From Planctomycetaceae bacterium (lineage in GTDB: Bacteria; Planctomycetota; Planctomycetia; Planctomycetales; Planctomycetaceae): a stretch of DNA of 64,000 nucleotides. The stretch covers positions 62,001 to 126,000 of the forward strand of contig JABISG010000116.1 in the NCBI GenBank assembly GCA_018699955.1, written 5' to 3'. Below are positions 1 through 9,272 of this stretch, piece by piece (the stretch's first letter is position 1; each line of letters opens with the position of its first letter). A program made the translations under genes and the position numbers. Under the pieces are notes generated by a model. The model worked only from the letters and a program-made list of their open reading frames with translations. It searched no databases and was not told the DNA's origin.

Positions 1-2
1 CC

Positions 3-1430
3 CGTGGCGGTAGCTTGCGAATGTTCAACGAGGAACTGTTTCCCCCGTTCGTTTCCGCCACAGCCGGATTGGCCTCGGTCACATTCGACCATCAGCCGCG
101 CTGGGAAAAACCCCGGCGGGATGCGTTTATCGACTGGATCCATGCCGGCGGCAACGTCCACATTCTTTACGATTCGAGTAGTGAATTCCCAAAGTTCACC
201 GAAGAACTCTCGGCATTGAACACGCCCGTCGAAAAGTTCCACATCGGCGCTGGAACCGTCTACCGGCATTCCCGCATGCGGAGCCAATTGGATCGCGCAT
301 TCGTCAACGAGAAGATTCACCCAGTCCCTGAAAAGCCGACGACGAAGACGCCGCAAGAAGTCGCAGCCGAAGAGGCAGCCCAAGCCAACAACATGAACAA
401 CTACAACCAATACAACCAGCAGTACGAACAGCAGATGATGTTTGCGGACGTCAACCAGACCTTTCTCAAAGAACTGAAAGGGATGACGCGGCCCGATCAC
501 AACTGGATCGTCATTCATTTGATGTCGATCGTTTATATCCTGGTGGTGTTTCCCGGCTGTTGGTTGATCGGCAGAAAGTGGCGCGACTATCGCATTACGC
601 TCGGAGTATTGTTGGGGGGCGTTGCATTGTTCAGTCTTGGTTTCCGCGAGGTGGGACGTCGCGGTTATGGCGAAGAAACGGCCGTCCACACCGTTGCCAT
701 CGCCCGGCCGTTGGCTGGCGGTCAATACGATGTGATGGCCTGGTCGAATCTGTTTGTCACCACCGGGGACGATTACGCCATCAGTCAACCGGGAACCGGA
801 CGGTTGTTTTCAACGGCTCAGGAGAACGAGAGCGTTCGCGGCCAAATCAAGAACGGTGCCGGCGGCGGCTTTGTGGTGGATATCCCGCCGTTTTCCTCTC
901 GCGAATTCGTTTCCCGATTTCAAGGAACGGCCAAGCCGATTCAGCTGACCGTCGATTCGTGGGAAAGCAACGCTGAACAAATCAACGTCACACTGACGCC
1001 CGGCCCGAACTTCCCCGCCGAACCGGAAGAGATGTTCGCCGTGTATCGCAAGCAGATTTATCGCCTGCAACGAAACGGAAAACAGTTGATGGTTGGTTCA
1101 TCGGCGGGCGAACTGTTGCCGTTCCTGAACTCAAGTACGTTCAATTCGTACAATAATCGCAACACCATGTGGGGCGCGGATGAGCGACCCATCGAACAGA
1201 TTTTCCGCAGCACGCTCGAACCGCTGATCGCCCGCCAATTGGGCATCAACACCGATGAAGAAGGCAAGAGCTTTTCATTGCCCGACGATCGCGTGCGACT
1301 TTTTGTGTTCGCCCCATTGCCCGAAGAATTTGGTGTCGTTCGTATGATCGGCGACACTCAACAGAATTTCCAAAGACAAGTCGGCCGCGTCTTATACTGT
1401 TTCGATGTTTTCAATCCGAAAGAACTATGA
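3..1430 (+). CDS. Membrane accessory protein of ABC exporter operon (5' truncated)
   Basis: The reading frame is open from base 3 and no convincing start lies inside the window, so the N-terminus is missing. The roughly 475 visible residues contain a soluble part, an Asn/Gln-rich linker near residues 129-146, two membrane helices near 168-188 and 198-214, and then a mostly beta-type domain that is probably extracytoplasmic. The stop codon overlaps the start of the following ABC ATPase in an ATGA, which implies translational coupling and a shared job. I do not recognise a named family. A role as auxiliary subunit of the exporter, in the position of GldG-like proteins, is inference from context only. 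Confidence 0.75.
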   Translation, partial: RGGSLRMFNEELFPPFVSATAGLASVTFDHQPRWEKPRRDAFIDWIHAGGNVHILYDSSSEFPKFTEELSALNTPVEKFHIGAGTVYRHSRMRSQLDRAFVNEKIHPVPEKPTTKTPQEVAAEEAAQANNMNNYNQYNQQYEQQMMFADVNQTFLKELKGMTRPDHNWIVIHLMSIVYILVVFPGCWLIGRKWRDYRITLGVLLGGVALFSLGFREVGRRGYGEETAVHTVAIARPLAGGQYDVMAWSNLFVTTGDDYAISQPGTGRLFSTAQENESVRGQIKNGAGGGFVVDIPPFSSREFVSRFQGTAKPIQLTVDSWESNAEQINVTLTPGPNFPAEPEEMFAVYRKQIYRLQRNGKQLMVGSSAGELLPFLNSSTFNSYNNRNTMWGADERPIEQIFRSTLEPLIARQLGINTDEEGKSFSLPDDRVRLFVFAPLPEEFGVVRMIGDTQQNFQRQVGRVLYCFDVFNPKEL

Positions 1431-2410
1431 GCAACAACGATGCATTAGAGGCCGACACGTCCGGGTCGAACGGTACCGCAATCGACGTTCGTGGACTGAG
1501 CCATACATTCAAAAACCACCGCGCGCTGGCTGGCGTTTCGTTTCAGGTGAACCGGCAGGAATTGCATGGGTTCGTCGGCCCTAACGGGGCGGGAAAAACG
1601 ACCACGCTCAAACTCATCTGCACATTGCTGCGGCCGCAATCGGGCCGGGTTCGCGTCTTCCAGCACGACGTGGTGCGGGAAGTGAATCAGATCCGAAAAC
1701 GAATCGGCTTCATGCCCGATCACTTCAGCATGTACCGGCAGATGACGGTGTTCGAGTACCTCGATTTCTTCGGGGCGGCTTACGGATTTCGACTGTCGGA
1801 ACGAAACCGCATTATTAAGGACGTGTTGGAACTGACCGACATGGACGGCCGCAAGGACGATTTGATTAGCGGTCTGTCGCGCGGCATGCAGCAACGCGTG
1901 AGTTTGGCGCGGGTGCTGGTGAACGATCCCGACTTGCTGCTGCTCGATGAACCGGCCAGCGGTTTGGACCCACGTGCCCGCATTGAACTGATGGAAATCC
2001 TTCGCGAGTTGCGCCGCATGGGGAAGACGATTTTCATCAGTTCACACATTTTGAGCGAACTGGCCGAACTGTGCGATAGCGTGACGATTATCGATCGTGG
2101 TCGAGTGAAATACAGCGGGGCGATGAAAGAGTTGCTTTCGCGAACCGACGAGCATCCCGTTTACAAGTTGACGTTGGGCGTGGAATCGGAAACGGCCGCC
2201 GACAAACTTCGCGCCGTCCACGGAGTGACCGACGTCGAGGCGACCGAGGTTCCGACGGAGTTTCTCATTTCCTACGACTGGACCGAAACCGATACGAACG
2301 CGTTGTTGGCGGCGTTGTTGGAATTGGGGATGCCAATTGTCGGTTTCAGCGAAGACCGCAAGCACCTCAACCAGGCATTCATGGACCTGACCGAGCGCGG
2401 CGTTCGGTAG
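1427..2410 (+). CDS. ABC transporter ATP-binding protein
   Basis: This is the ATPase that should power the permeases encoded downstream. The 327-residue protein has Walker A GPNGAGKTT at residues 51-59, the signature LSRGMQQR at 150-157, Walker B LLLLDEP at 170-176 and the H-loop histidine near 207. The layout, with an extra C-terminal domain of about 100 residues, fits the ABC-2/CcmA type of exporter ATPase (GldA-like, multidrug or polysaccharide). Its ATG overlaps the stop of the upstream membrane protein by four bases. The permease genes follow after a 250-base gap full of hairpins. The substrate cannot be read from the sequence. Confidence 0.93.
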   Translation: MSNNDALEADTSGSNGTAIDVRGLSHTFKNHRALAGVSFQVNRQELHGFVGPNGAGKTTTLKLICTLLRPQSGRVRVFQHDVVREVNQIRKRIGFMPDHFSMYRQMTVFEYLDFFGAAYGFRLSERNRIIKDVLELTDMDGRKDDLISGLSRGMQQRVSLARVLVNDPDLLLLDEPASGLDPRARIELMEILRELRRMGKTIFISSHILSELAELCDSVTIIDRGRVKYSGAMKELLSRTDEHPVYKLTLGVESETAADKLRAVHGVTDVEATEVPTEFLISYDWTETDTNALLAALLELGMPIVGFSEDRKHLNQAFMDLTERGVR

Positions 2411-2613
2411 TAGCCGCGAAGCGGCGAAAGGTAATAGCCACGGGCGTAAGCCCGCGGAATAGAAACAAAAGCAGACGTTAAGCCCCGGAGGGGCGACAGG
2501 CATGATTGCGATATCTTCCTTTCGCCCCTTGCGGGGCTTTTTGTCAGCATTGCGGGCCGAATTCCCCGCCCTGACGGACGGGGCGATTACCTGCCGTCCC
2601 TTCGGGACTCAAG
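2411..2613. repeat. Cluster of short GC-rich palindromes
   Basis: The gap between the ATPase and the first permease holds at least five small hairpins in 200 bases. They are TAGCCGCGAAGCGGCG (2411-2426), a CCACGGGCG/CGCCCGCGG-like hairpin (2438-2457), AGCCCCGGAGGGGCG (2480-2494), GCCCCTTGCGGGGC (2524-2537) and CCCCGCCCTGACGGACGGGG (about 2564-2585). I recall such elements as dispersed intergenic repeats in planctomycete genomes. They may attenuate or process the operon mRNA, which is inference. Confidence 0.6.
2524..2542 (+). terminator. Hairpin plus T-run between ATPase and permease genes
   Basis: The stem GCCCC/GGGGC with a four-base loop is followed directly by five T residues, the form of an intrinsic terminator on the + strand. 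It is part of a repeat cluster and lies inside an apparent operon, so it may be only a partial attenuator. Confidence 0.4.
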
Positions 2614-2663
2614 TAAACCGCTTTCCCTACTCAGCTATCCGCTTTTCTAATCAGGGTGATTGA

Positions 2664-4190
2664 ATGCTTGGCGGAACGCTGGCCTTGTTGCAACACTCGC
2701 TGCAGTTGGATGGGCGGCTGTTTCGCCACCACCTGTACCGGCTGATTTTCGTTGCGGTTTTGTACCTGTTCGTGATTATCGCCACGGGTCAGAGCCTGCT
2801 AATGGGGGCGCCGGGGCAGTGGATGTTCGTGCGGATCGCGCAGCTGGATTTCTGGTTCATTTCGCTGGCGGGCATTAGTTACTTTGCGACTGCGATCAGC
2901 GAGGAAAAAGAGACGGAGTCGCTGGGCATTTTGCGGATGGCGGGAATTAGTCCGTCGGCCTTGTTGATGGGGAAATCGACCAGCCGCATGATTGTCGCCT
3001 GCTTGCTGTTGTCGCTGCAATTTCCGTTTGCGCTGTTGGCAATTACGTTGGGCGGGGTGACGACGCTGCAGGTGTTTTCGGTGTTTCTCGCATTGCTGGC
3101 GTACACGGCGTTTGTCGCCAACCTCGCCTTGTTCTGTTCGGTCATCACTCGCCGCGCCAGTAGCGCATCGGTGATGATGACGGTTGCCTTGGGGCTGTTT
3201 TTCTTTGCGCCGGTGTTGGTGAGACTGCTCGCCAATTCGGTCGGTAGTTCTGCCGTCCGGTTCGTGCGCGCGGTGGAAACGGTGTTGGCCCCGCAATACG
3301 AGACATCGGCTTTCTCGCGACTGCCGGAGATTATGGCCACGGGGTTTGCTGAGTCGCCGTTGAGTTTTCAGGTGCTCAGCAATTTGGCTGCGGCGTTTGT
3401 GTTTTTTGTGTTCTCGCGCATCGTGTTCGATCGCGTGACGCGGTATCACTCGGTGGCATCAACAAACCGCGGTGTGTTGATGCGCCCGACGGGGTCGTTG
3501 AAGATTCTGGGGCCGCGCCGCGCTTGGAAGTCTGCATTGATTTGGAAAGACTTTCATTTCGTCACCGGCGGCAAGCCGTTGTTGCTGCTCAAGAGTTTGC
3601 TCTACGGGCTGGTGCTCGCCCTTGCCTGCGTCGCCGGCTTCACCGATGGCTCGTCGAATCCCTTCATTTCGATTGCCCTCTGGAGCATCTGGCCGGTTGG
3701 GCTGTTGCTGCTGATCGAATCGACGCTGATGGCGTCGCGTGTGTTTCGCGAAGAGGTGCAGTTGAACGCGCTGTCGAGCTTGATGCTGCTGCCGACTGGG
3801 CCGGCACGAATTGCTTATGCCAAGGTGGCCGGCTGTCTGGTGGCGTTGTCACCGGGGCTGATTGCTTTAACGGCGGGCGTGGCCTGTATCGTGATCGCCA
3901 TAATTATCGAAACAGATTCTCAGGCGACTGTCTCGGCATCGTTCGGTTTATTTGTCGCCGGCGTGGGAGTTGTGGCCAGTCTCGCATTCATTCTGTTTTT
4001 CGTGCATTTGGTGGCGTACTTATCGCTGGTTGTCAAATGGGGCAGCATTCCGATGTCGATTGGGATTTCGGTGGTGCTGGTGGCGTTTCTTTGCTTCATG
4101 TGGCCGCTTGCCGTTTTCGCTTTTCTCGGTGGAGCCGTGGGATTGCATTTTATGATCGGTAGTCGGTTCAGACAGTTGGGGATGCAATGA
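2664..4190 (+). CDS. ABC-2 type transporter permease (copy 1 of 3)
   Basis: A 508-residue integral membrane protein with about a dozen hydrophobic segments, expected to form part of the channel for the upstream ATPase. The motif SEEKETESLGILRMAG, near residues 75-90, matches the conserved acidic coupling region of ABC-2 permeases. A second shared landmark is WKDFHFVTGG in the middle of the protein. The start ATG is preceded by AGGG at a workable distance. The next two genes are clearly paralogous over their whole length, so this is a tandem array produced by duplication. Substrate unknown. Confidence 0.88.
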   Translation: MLGGTLALLQHSLQLDGRLFRHHLYRLIFVAVLYLFVIIATGQSLLMGAPGQWMFVRIAQLDFWFISLAGISYFATAISEEKETESLGILRMAGISPSALLMGKSTSRMIVACLLLSLQFPFALLAITLGGVTTLQVFSVFLALLAYTAFVANLALFCSVITRRASSASVMMTVALGLFFFAPVLVRLLANSVGSSAVRFVRAVETVLAPQYETSAFSRLPEIMATGFAESPLSFQVLSNLAAAFVFFVFSRIVFDRVTRYHSVASTNRGVLMRPTGSLKILGPRRAWKSALIWKDFHFVTGGKPLLLLKSLLYGLVLALACVAGFTDGSSNPFISIALWSIWPVGLLLLIESTLMASRVFREEVQLNALSSLMLLPTGPARIAYAKVAGCLVALSPGLIALTAGVACIVIAIIIETDSQATVSASFGLFVAGVGVVASLAFILFFVHLVAYLSLVVKWGSIPMSIGISVVLVAFLCFMWPLAVFAFLGGAVGLHFMIGSRFRQLGMQ

Positions 4191-4218
4191 GCGAAATCGG
4201 CATTCGAGGAGTCACGCA

Positions 4219-5811
4219 ATGATCGGTAGCACGGTGGCGTTACTAACGCGTTCGTTGCGGATCGATTCGCGGTTGCTGCGGCATCAGTTACTGCAGTTGT
4301 TTTTCGTGTTCGTTGTGTACATGTCGCTTGTCTATGCGCATCTTGCGATGGACTACTTGGGTGCGCCCGGCCTGATGTTGTTCCAATCGATGGCCTGGAT
4401 GAATCTGGTTTTCATCACGTTGGCCGGGCTGGGATTTTTTGCCTCCGCCATTACCGAGGAGAAGGAAGAAGACACGCTGGGGCTGTTGAAGATGGCCGGC
4501 GTGCGGCCGGCGAGTTTGTTGCTGGGGAAATCGACCAGCCGATTAATCACCGCCGGCGTGCTGTTGTCGCTGCAGTTTCCGTTCACGCTGCTGGCAATCA
4601 CGTTGGGCGGCGTGTCGATTGAACAAGTGCTGGCGGTGTACCTGTCGTTGTTGGCTTATATCGCCTTGGTTGCCAATCTGGCGTTGTTCTGGTCGGTCTA
4701 TTCACATCGCACATCGGGGGCGGCGACCGGCGTATTCTTCACGCTGCTGATGTTTTTCGTCGTGCCGCCGTTGGTGGAAGAGTGGTGTCAGTCGACGATC
4801 CTCAATTCGGCAATTGGGTGGGAGAGGGATGTGGCCAATTTCTTTCATCCCATTTCCGAATGGTTGTACTCCACCTCGATTGTCACTCGCACCATCGAAA
4901 TCATGCGAACCACATTCGCAGCCACAACCACAACCCCCAAGTCGCCTTTTGGCGTGCAGGTCGTCAGCAACTTTGGGGCGGCGGCATTTCTGTTCGCGAT
5001 GAGTTGGTTGATGTTTGAACGCTGCACGCGGAACGGCACGACGGCTGCGCCGGCCCGTGCAGTGTCTCTGAATCGTCTGGGGGCCATGCGGCTGTTTGGG
5101 GCGGGGCGTGCCTGGTCGCTTCCGCTGGTCTGGAAGGACTTTCACTTCATCGCCGGCGGATTCACAATGGCCGCCGTAAAGTTCGTCTTCTATGGTCTGT
5201 TGGTCGGGTTATTCGCTTACCTGCAGGAGCGGTGGAACTATCGGTTCGACATCGAGGATCTGGGCGAGGCGACGATGGTCGCCATGTATATTGCCGGCGG
5301 AATTGAACTCTCGCTGTTGGCGGGACGCGTCTTCCAAACAGAATTGCGCTGGTCGACCTGGCAAACGTTGACGATGCTGCCTAAATCAATGCCGGAACTT
5401 GTCTACACGAAAGTTGCAGGCTGCCTGTTCACGCTGGGTCCGGCGCTCTTCTACATGGGGCTGGGAGCGATGATGTACCCGGCGGGCATGGCTGACTTCT
5501 TCGACAATATCGTCACCGAATCGTGGTTCTGGGTCATGCTGTTTGTGTACGGATTCTTTCTGCACTTAACGGCGTTGTTGTCGCTGTATGTGAAGTGGGG
5601 GGCATTGCCGTTGGCGATTGGGTTGATGATATTCGGTTACATATTTTTCGGGATGGCTGTCAGCCTGGTCTTCATGTTGATCTCACCGTCACTTTCGTGG
5701 TTCGGCGACGGAGATGTCATCGCGGTACTGTTTGCGATCTTCTTTCTCGGTCTGAATATCGCAATGGAGTTTGCGATCGGCATGCGACTGCGGCAGTTGG
5801 CAGCGAGATAG
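4219..5811 (+). CDS. ABC-2 type transporter permease (copy 2 of 3)
   Basis: A 530-residue polytopic membrane protein, paralogous to its neighbours on both sides. It carries the same landmarks: TEEKEEDTLGLLKMAG in the first third and WKDFHFIAGG in the middle. It differs mainly by a longer, polar loop near residues 195-235. The start has a strong Shine-Dalgarno, GAGGAG, seven bases upstream. The 28-base gap from copy 1 indicates cotranscription. Two or three different permeases sharing one ATPase would give a hetero-oligomeric exporter, which is inference. Confidence 0.88.
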   Translation: MIGSTVALLTRSLRIDSRLLRHQLLQLFFVFVVYMSLVYAHLAMDYLGAPGLMLFQSMAWMNLVFITLAGLGFFASAITEEKEEDTLGLLKMAGVRPASLLLGKSTSRLITAGVLLSLQFPFTLLAITLGGVSIEQVLAVYLSLLAYIALVANLALFWSVYSHRTSGAATGVFFTLLMFFVVPPLVEEWCQSTILNSAIGWERDVANFFHPISEWLYSTSIVTRTIEIMRTTFAATTTTPKSPFGVQVVSNFGAAAFLFAMSWLMFERCTRNGTTAAPARAVSLNRLGAMRLFGAGRAWSLPLVWKDFHFIAGGFTMAAVKFVFYGLLVGLFAYLQERWNYRFDIEDLGEATMVAMYIAGGIELSLLAGRVFQTELRWSTWQTLTMLPKSMPELVYTKVAGCLFTLGPALFYMGLGAMMYPAGMADFFDNIVTESWFWVMLFVYGFFLHLTALLSLYVKWGALPLAIGLMIFGYIFFGMAVSLVFMLISPSLSWFGDGDVIAVLFAIFFLGLNIAMEFAIGMRLRQLAAR

Positions 5812-5820
5812 TTCGTGCTG

Positions 5821-5868
5821 GTTAGCCGTGACTCGAAGAGGAGCGCTCCTCTTCGAGTCGCGGCTAAC
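5821..5868. repeat. 48-base near-perfect palindrome
   Basis: The sequence from GTTAGCCG to CGGCTAAC is self-complementary over all 48 bases with a single T/G exception, around the centre GGAGCGCTCC. It lies between permease copies 2 and 3. A half copy, containing GGAGCGCTCC and GTCGCGGCTAACC, occurs at 28596-28627. Confidence 0.8.
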
Positions 5869-5914
5869 CGAAACCTGGGAACATCGACTGATACGAGAGA
5901 ACGACAGCAGCAGC

Positions 5915-7471
5915 ATGATTGCTAAAACGCTGGCATTAACTCTTCGCGCGATTCGAGAAGACGCGCGGCTGTTGCGCACGCATTTGTTCCGTTTGTTTCT
6001 GCTGGCAATCATCGTCTGGTTTCTGGTGTTGACGCAGTGGGACGACATGGGGGTTGGTGCGCCCGGCCTCGAATTCTTCAGTTGGGTCACCTATCTGGAT
6101 TTCTTCTTTATCACGCTAGCGGGCGTCGGATTCTTTGCTTCGGCTATTACCGAAGAGAAAGAGGAGATGACGCTCGGCCTGTTGCGGATGGCCGGCATTG
6201 GGCCGATGGCTTTGCTGGCGGGAAAAATGCTGCCGCGGCTGTTGGGTGCGGTGCTGCTGCTGTCGGTGCAGTTTCCGTTTACGCTGTTGGCGATCACATT
6301 GGGCGGTGTGTCGTTGGCACAGGTGGCCGCCGCTTATTGCACGCTGCTGACCTACACGTTGATGTTGGCTGGCGTGGCGTTGTTCTGTTCGGTCGCCAGC
6401 CGACTGACCAAGACGGCCGCGCTCTGGACGTCGGTCATCGTTGGGCTGTTTCTCTTCATTCCCTGGTGGTTTCGGAATGTGCTTGGTTGGACTGCCACCG
6501 GCCCGATCACCGCTGTGATTGAGGACACTTTTGACGTGTTGTATCAGGCGTCGCCGCTGTATCGTCTGGGCGACATCATGATGACGGGCTATCTTGCGAA
6601 CGCGACGGGATTGGAGAGCCGGGCATTTGGGTTTCAGGCGATGACCAACACCGGCGCGGCGGTCGGTTTCTTTCTGTTGTCGTGGCTGACTTTCAACTGG
6701 TTCAACCGCGACGAACAGAGTTCCTCGCCGACGCGAGGATTGATTCTGCGATCGTCGAGCCGATTGCGGCGGATGACCGGCGGGCGCGTGTGGGGCAATG
6801 CACTGTTCTGGAAAGACCTGCAGTTTCTTTCCGGTGGGCCGGTGATGGCGGTGGTCAAGCTGTGCTTGTACGGACTGGTGGGTGGGGGGCTGTTCTTCAC
6901 ACTGCCGTTACTCAGTTGGATGGGCAATTTTTCGTGGCAAGAGTACGGCGAGTGGACAATGAGCCTGGCGCTGATTGTGTTCATTGTGGAGAGCACACTG
7001 CTGGCATCGAATGTGTTTCGGCAGGAAGTGAAGTGGAAGACGTGGCCCAGTCTGGTGATGTTGCCGACATCGCTGGTGGAGGTGGCGTACTTCAAGATCG
7101 CCGGCTGCCTGTTCGGCTTGCTGCCGGTGGTTGCCTGGTTCTGCTTCGGCGCACTGTGCGCCCCGGAATCTCTGTTGGAGTTCTTTGACGATGCAGTGGA
7201 CGAACCGTTCTTCTATTTCATGATTGTGCATTACTTCGTTCTGCTGCATCTGGCGACTTTCCTGTCGCTGTTCGTCAAATGGATGGCATTCCCGCTGGCG
7301 TTCGGCCTCATGTTCATGACCAACTTCTGTTGCATCGCGACAATGGAGGAATTTGGATCTCGGGGCAACGGTGACGGCTCGGCCGTCGTGATGATCTTTC
7401 TGGGAGGCTTCGCGATGATGGTGCTGCACATTGCCACCGCCGTCAGGCTGCAGGTGCTGGCCAGCCGGTAG
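5915..7471 (+). CDS. ABC-2 type transporter permease (copy 3 of 3)
   Basis: A 518-residue membrane protein, the third member of the tandem permease set. It has TEEKEEMTLGLLRMAG in the coupling region and WKDLQFLSGG in the middle, aligned with copies 1 and 2. The frame is open further upstream, but that part would translate the 48-base palindrome. The ATG at 5915 gives an N-terminus (MIAKTLALTLRAIREDARLL) that aligns with the start of the paralogs. No clear Shine-Dalgarno is visible. It is the last gene of the exporter operon. Confidence 0.87.
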   Translation: MIAKTLALTLRAIREDARLLRTHLFRLFLLAIIVWFLVLTQWDDMGVGAPGLEFFSWVTYLDFFFITLAGVGFFASAITEEKEEMTLGLLRMAGIGPMALLAGKMLPRLLGAVLLLSVQFPFTLLAITLGGVSLAQVAAAYCTLLTYTLMLAGVALFCSVASRLTKTAALWTSVIVGLFLFIPWWFRNVLGWTATGPITAVIEDTFDVLYQASPLYRLGDIMMTGYLANATGLESRAFGFQAMTNTGAAVGFFLLSWLTFNWFNRDEQSSSPTRGLILRSSSRLRRMTGGRVWGNALFWKDLQFLSGGPVMAVVKLCLYGLVGGGLFFTLPLLSWMGNFSWQEYGEWTMSLALIVFIVESTLLASNVFRQEVKWKTWPSLVMLPTSLVEVAYFKIAGCLFGLLPVVAWFCFGALCAPESLLEFFDDAVDEPFFYFMIVHYFVLLHLATFLSLFVKWMAFPLAFGLMFMTNFCCIATMEEFGSRGNGDGSAVVMIFLGGFAMMVLHIATAVRLQVLASR

Positions 7472-7812
7472 TGTGGATCAAGTAAATAGGCAAAAGTAAA
7501 AAGTCGGAAGTCGAAGGAACTCGCGAAGGTTGTGACGCGTCTCAACGCGGGGACATGATCGGATTTCTTGAGTCATTTTCGTGTGATTTGTCTATTTCGT
7601 GGTTCAAATCATTCGGCTGGGCCGCAAAATTGACCCGGTTTTTCCTGTTTCAGAGATCAGCATCGGTCGATTATTATATCAGTCGGTATTGATTTGTTCG
7701 GTGGAATTGTTCAGACTGCAAGTGTGAGAAAAGCATTGTGACGTTCTTGTATGGTGTTTCGACACTGCAGGGACGACGTGAATACTGTTCGAGCCAATAG
7801 AGGAGTCTGCCC
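7472..7812. other. Intergenic region, 341 bases
   Basis: This separates the exporter operon from the DUF1501 gene. I see no supported gene or clear hairpin here. It should contain the promoter of the downstream gene, but no convincing -35/-10 pair stands out. Confidence 0.5.
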
Positions 7813-9099
7813 ATGTTGTCGTTCGATGGATCCAATGGAAGCCGGTACTGTGATGGCGTTCGACGGCGAGACTTCCTGAAAATTGGTGCGCTCGGTTTTG
7901 GCGGTTTGACGTTGGCCGACGTGCTCCGGGCTGAAGCAGCCTCCGGTGTTGGCAAGTCGCAAAAGGCGATCATCAACATTCACCTGAGTGGCGGACCCAC
8001 TCACATGGACATGTTCGACCTCAAGCCCGAGGCTCCCAAAGAGTATCGTGGCGAGTTCATGCCCATAGCCACCAACGTGCCGGGAATGGATATCTGCGAA
8101 CACATGCCGCGATTGGCAACGATGGCCGACAAGTTCGCGGTGATCCGCTCGCTGGTTGGCTCGAACGCAGGCCACACCAGCTTCCAGACGCACACCGGTT
8201 TCAACACGCGCAGTCTGGCAGCCATCGGCGGTCGGCCGTCGATCGGAGCGGTCATCGGAAAAATTCGCGGATCGATCGATGGTGCTCCGCCGTTCGTTTC
8301 GTACAACGGTGGCGGCGGCGGATATTTGGGGGCGACCTATCAACCGTTTTCACCCAACGGACGCGGTGCGGCTTTGGCCAACCTGCGGTTGGAACGCAGT
8401 TTGTCTTCGGCCCGCCTGACGGATCGTTCGGCGCTGCTCGGCCAGCTCGACCGCATTCGCCGCGATGTGGACGTCCACGGGCAGATGGTCGCGATGGACA
8501 GTTTCACGAAGACGGCTATCGATGTCGTCACCTCGGGACGCGTTGCCGACGCGATCGATTTGAAAAAGGAAGACCCCCGGACCGTCGCACGGTACGGTAA
8601 GGGTGGCAGCACAGTGTTGACCGCTCGCCGACTGATTCAAGCGGGTGTCCGCGTTGTTACGATGAACGCGTTCGGCGGTTGGGACACGCACAGCAACAAC
8701 TTCAAGACGCTCCGCGATCGCAACCTGCCACAGGTCGATCAGGCAATGAGCGCGTTGCTGGAAGACCTGGAACATCACGGCATGCTCGACGATGTGACAG
8801 TGGTGATGTGGGGTGAATTCGGCCGCACGCCGCGCGTCAACGCTCGCGCCGGTCGCGATCACTGGCCGCGTCTCTCGATGGGCTTCATCGCCGGTGGCGG
8901 AATTCGTGGCGGCACGGTCATCGGCTCGTCCACCCGCAACGGTGAAACGGCCAAGGATAACCCGGTACACTTCCAGGACGTGCATGCGACCATGTACCAC
9001 AACATGGGGGTCGATCTGCGGACGCAGCAGTTCATCGATCCCGCCGGTCGTCCGCAATACATCCTGGAACACCTCGACCCAATCAAAGAATTGGTTTGA
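7813..9099 (+). CDS. DUF1501 domain-containing protein
   Basis: A 428-residue protein of the DUF1501 family, which belongs to the alkaline-phosphatase/sulfatase-like fold and is greatly expanded in planctomycetes. A twin-arginine type signal, RRRDFLK followed by a hydrophobic stretch, occupies residues 17-37, so export in folded form is expected. Family landmarks include HLSGGPTHMDMFDLKP near residue 57 and WGEFGRTPRVN near 335, followed by GRDHWP. Unlike many relatives it has no adjacent DUF1549/DUF1553 partner. A strong terminator follows. The exact reaction is unknown. Confidence 0.92.
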   Translation: MLSFDGSNGSRYCDGVRRRDFLKIGALGFGGLTLADVLRAEAASGVGKSQKAIINIHLSGGPTHMDMFDLKPEAPKEYRGEFMPIATNVPGMDICEHMPRLATMADKFAVIRSLVGSNAGHTSFQTHTGFNTRSLAAIGGRPSIGAVIGKIRGSIDGAPPFVSYNGGGGGYLGATYQPFSPNGRGAALANLRLERSLSSARLTDRSALLGQLDRIRRDVDVHGQMVAMDSFTKTAIDVVTSGRVADAIDLKKEDPRTVARYGKGGSTVLTARRLIQAGVRVVTMNAFGGWDTHSNNFKTLRDRNLPQVDQAMSALLEDLEHHGMLDDVTVVMWGEFGRTPRVNARAGRDHWPRLSMGFIAGGGIRGGTVIGSSTRNGETAKDNPVHFQDVHATMYHNMGVDLRTQQFIDPAGRPQYILEHLDPIKELV

Positions 9100-9138
9100 T
9101 GTTTCGTTGAAACGCCAAGCCGAAGGCAGCTAACTCAG

Positions 9139-9178
9139 AAAAGACGTCGCGAATATTCGTGGCGTCTTTTCTTTTTTG
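9139..9178 (+). terminator. Intrinsic terminator after DUF1501 gene
   Basis: An inverted repeat, AAAAGACGTC with GGCGTCTTTT, encloses a short loop and is followed by CTTTTTT. It lies 40 bases after the DUF1501 stop codon. Confidence 0.8.
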
Positions 9179-9272
9179 TCTCTCCGACATTTGAGACGGT
9201 CCGCCAGTCAACTAAGATTTTCTGCAGCACCCGAACCGACAACCGACATTCTTCAGCAGCGGACCAACAGAC

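Noticed and set aside
7600..7640. tRNA T-loop-like GGTTCAAATC
   Set aside because: The flanking bases do not form the T stem, and no acceptor or anticodon arm could be drawn.
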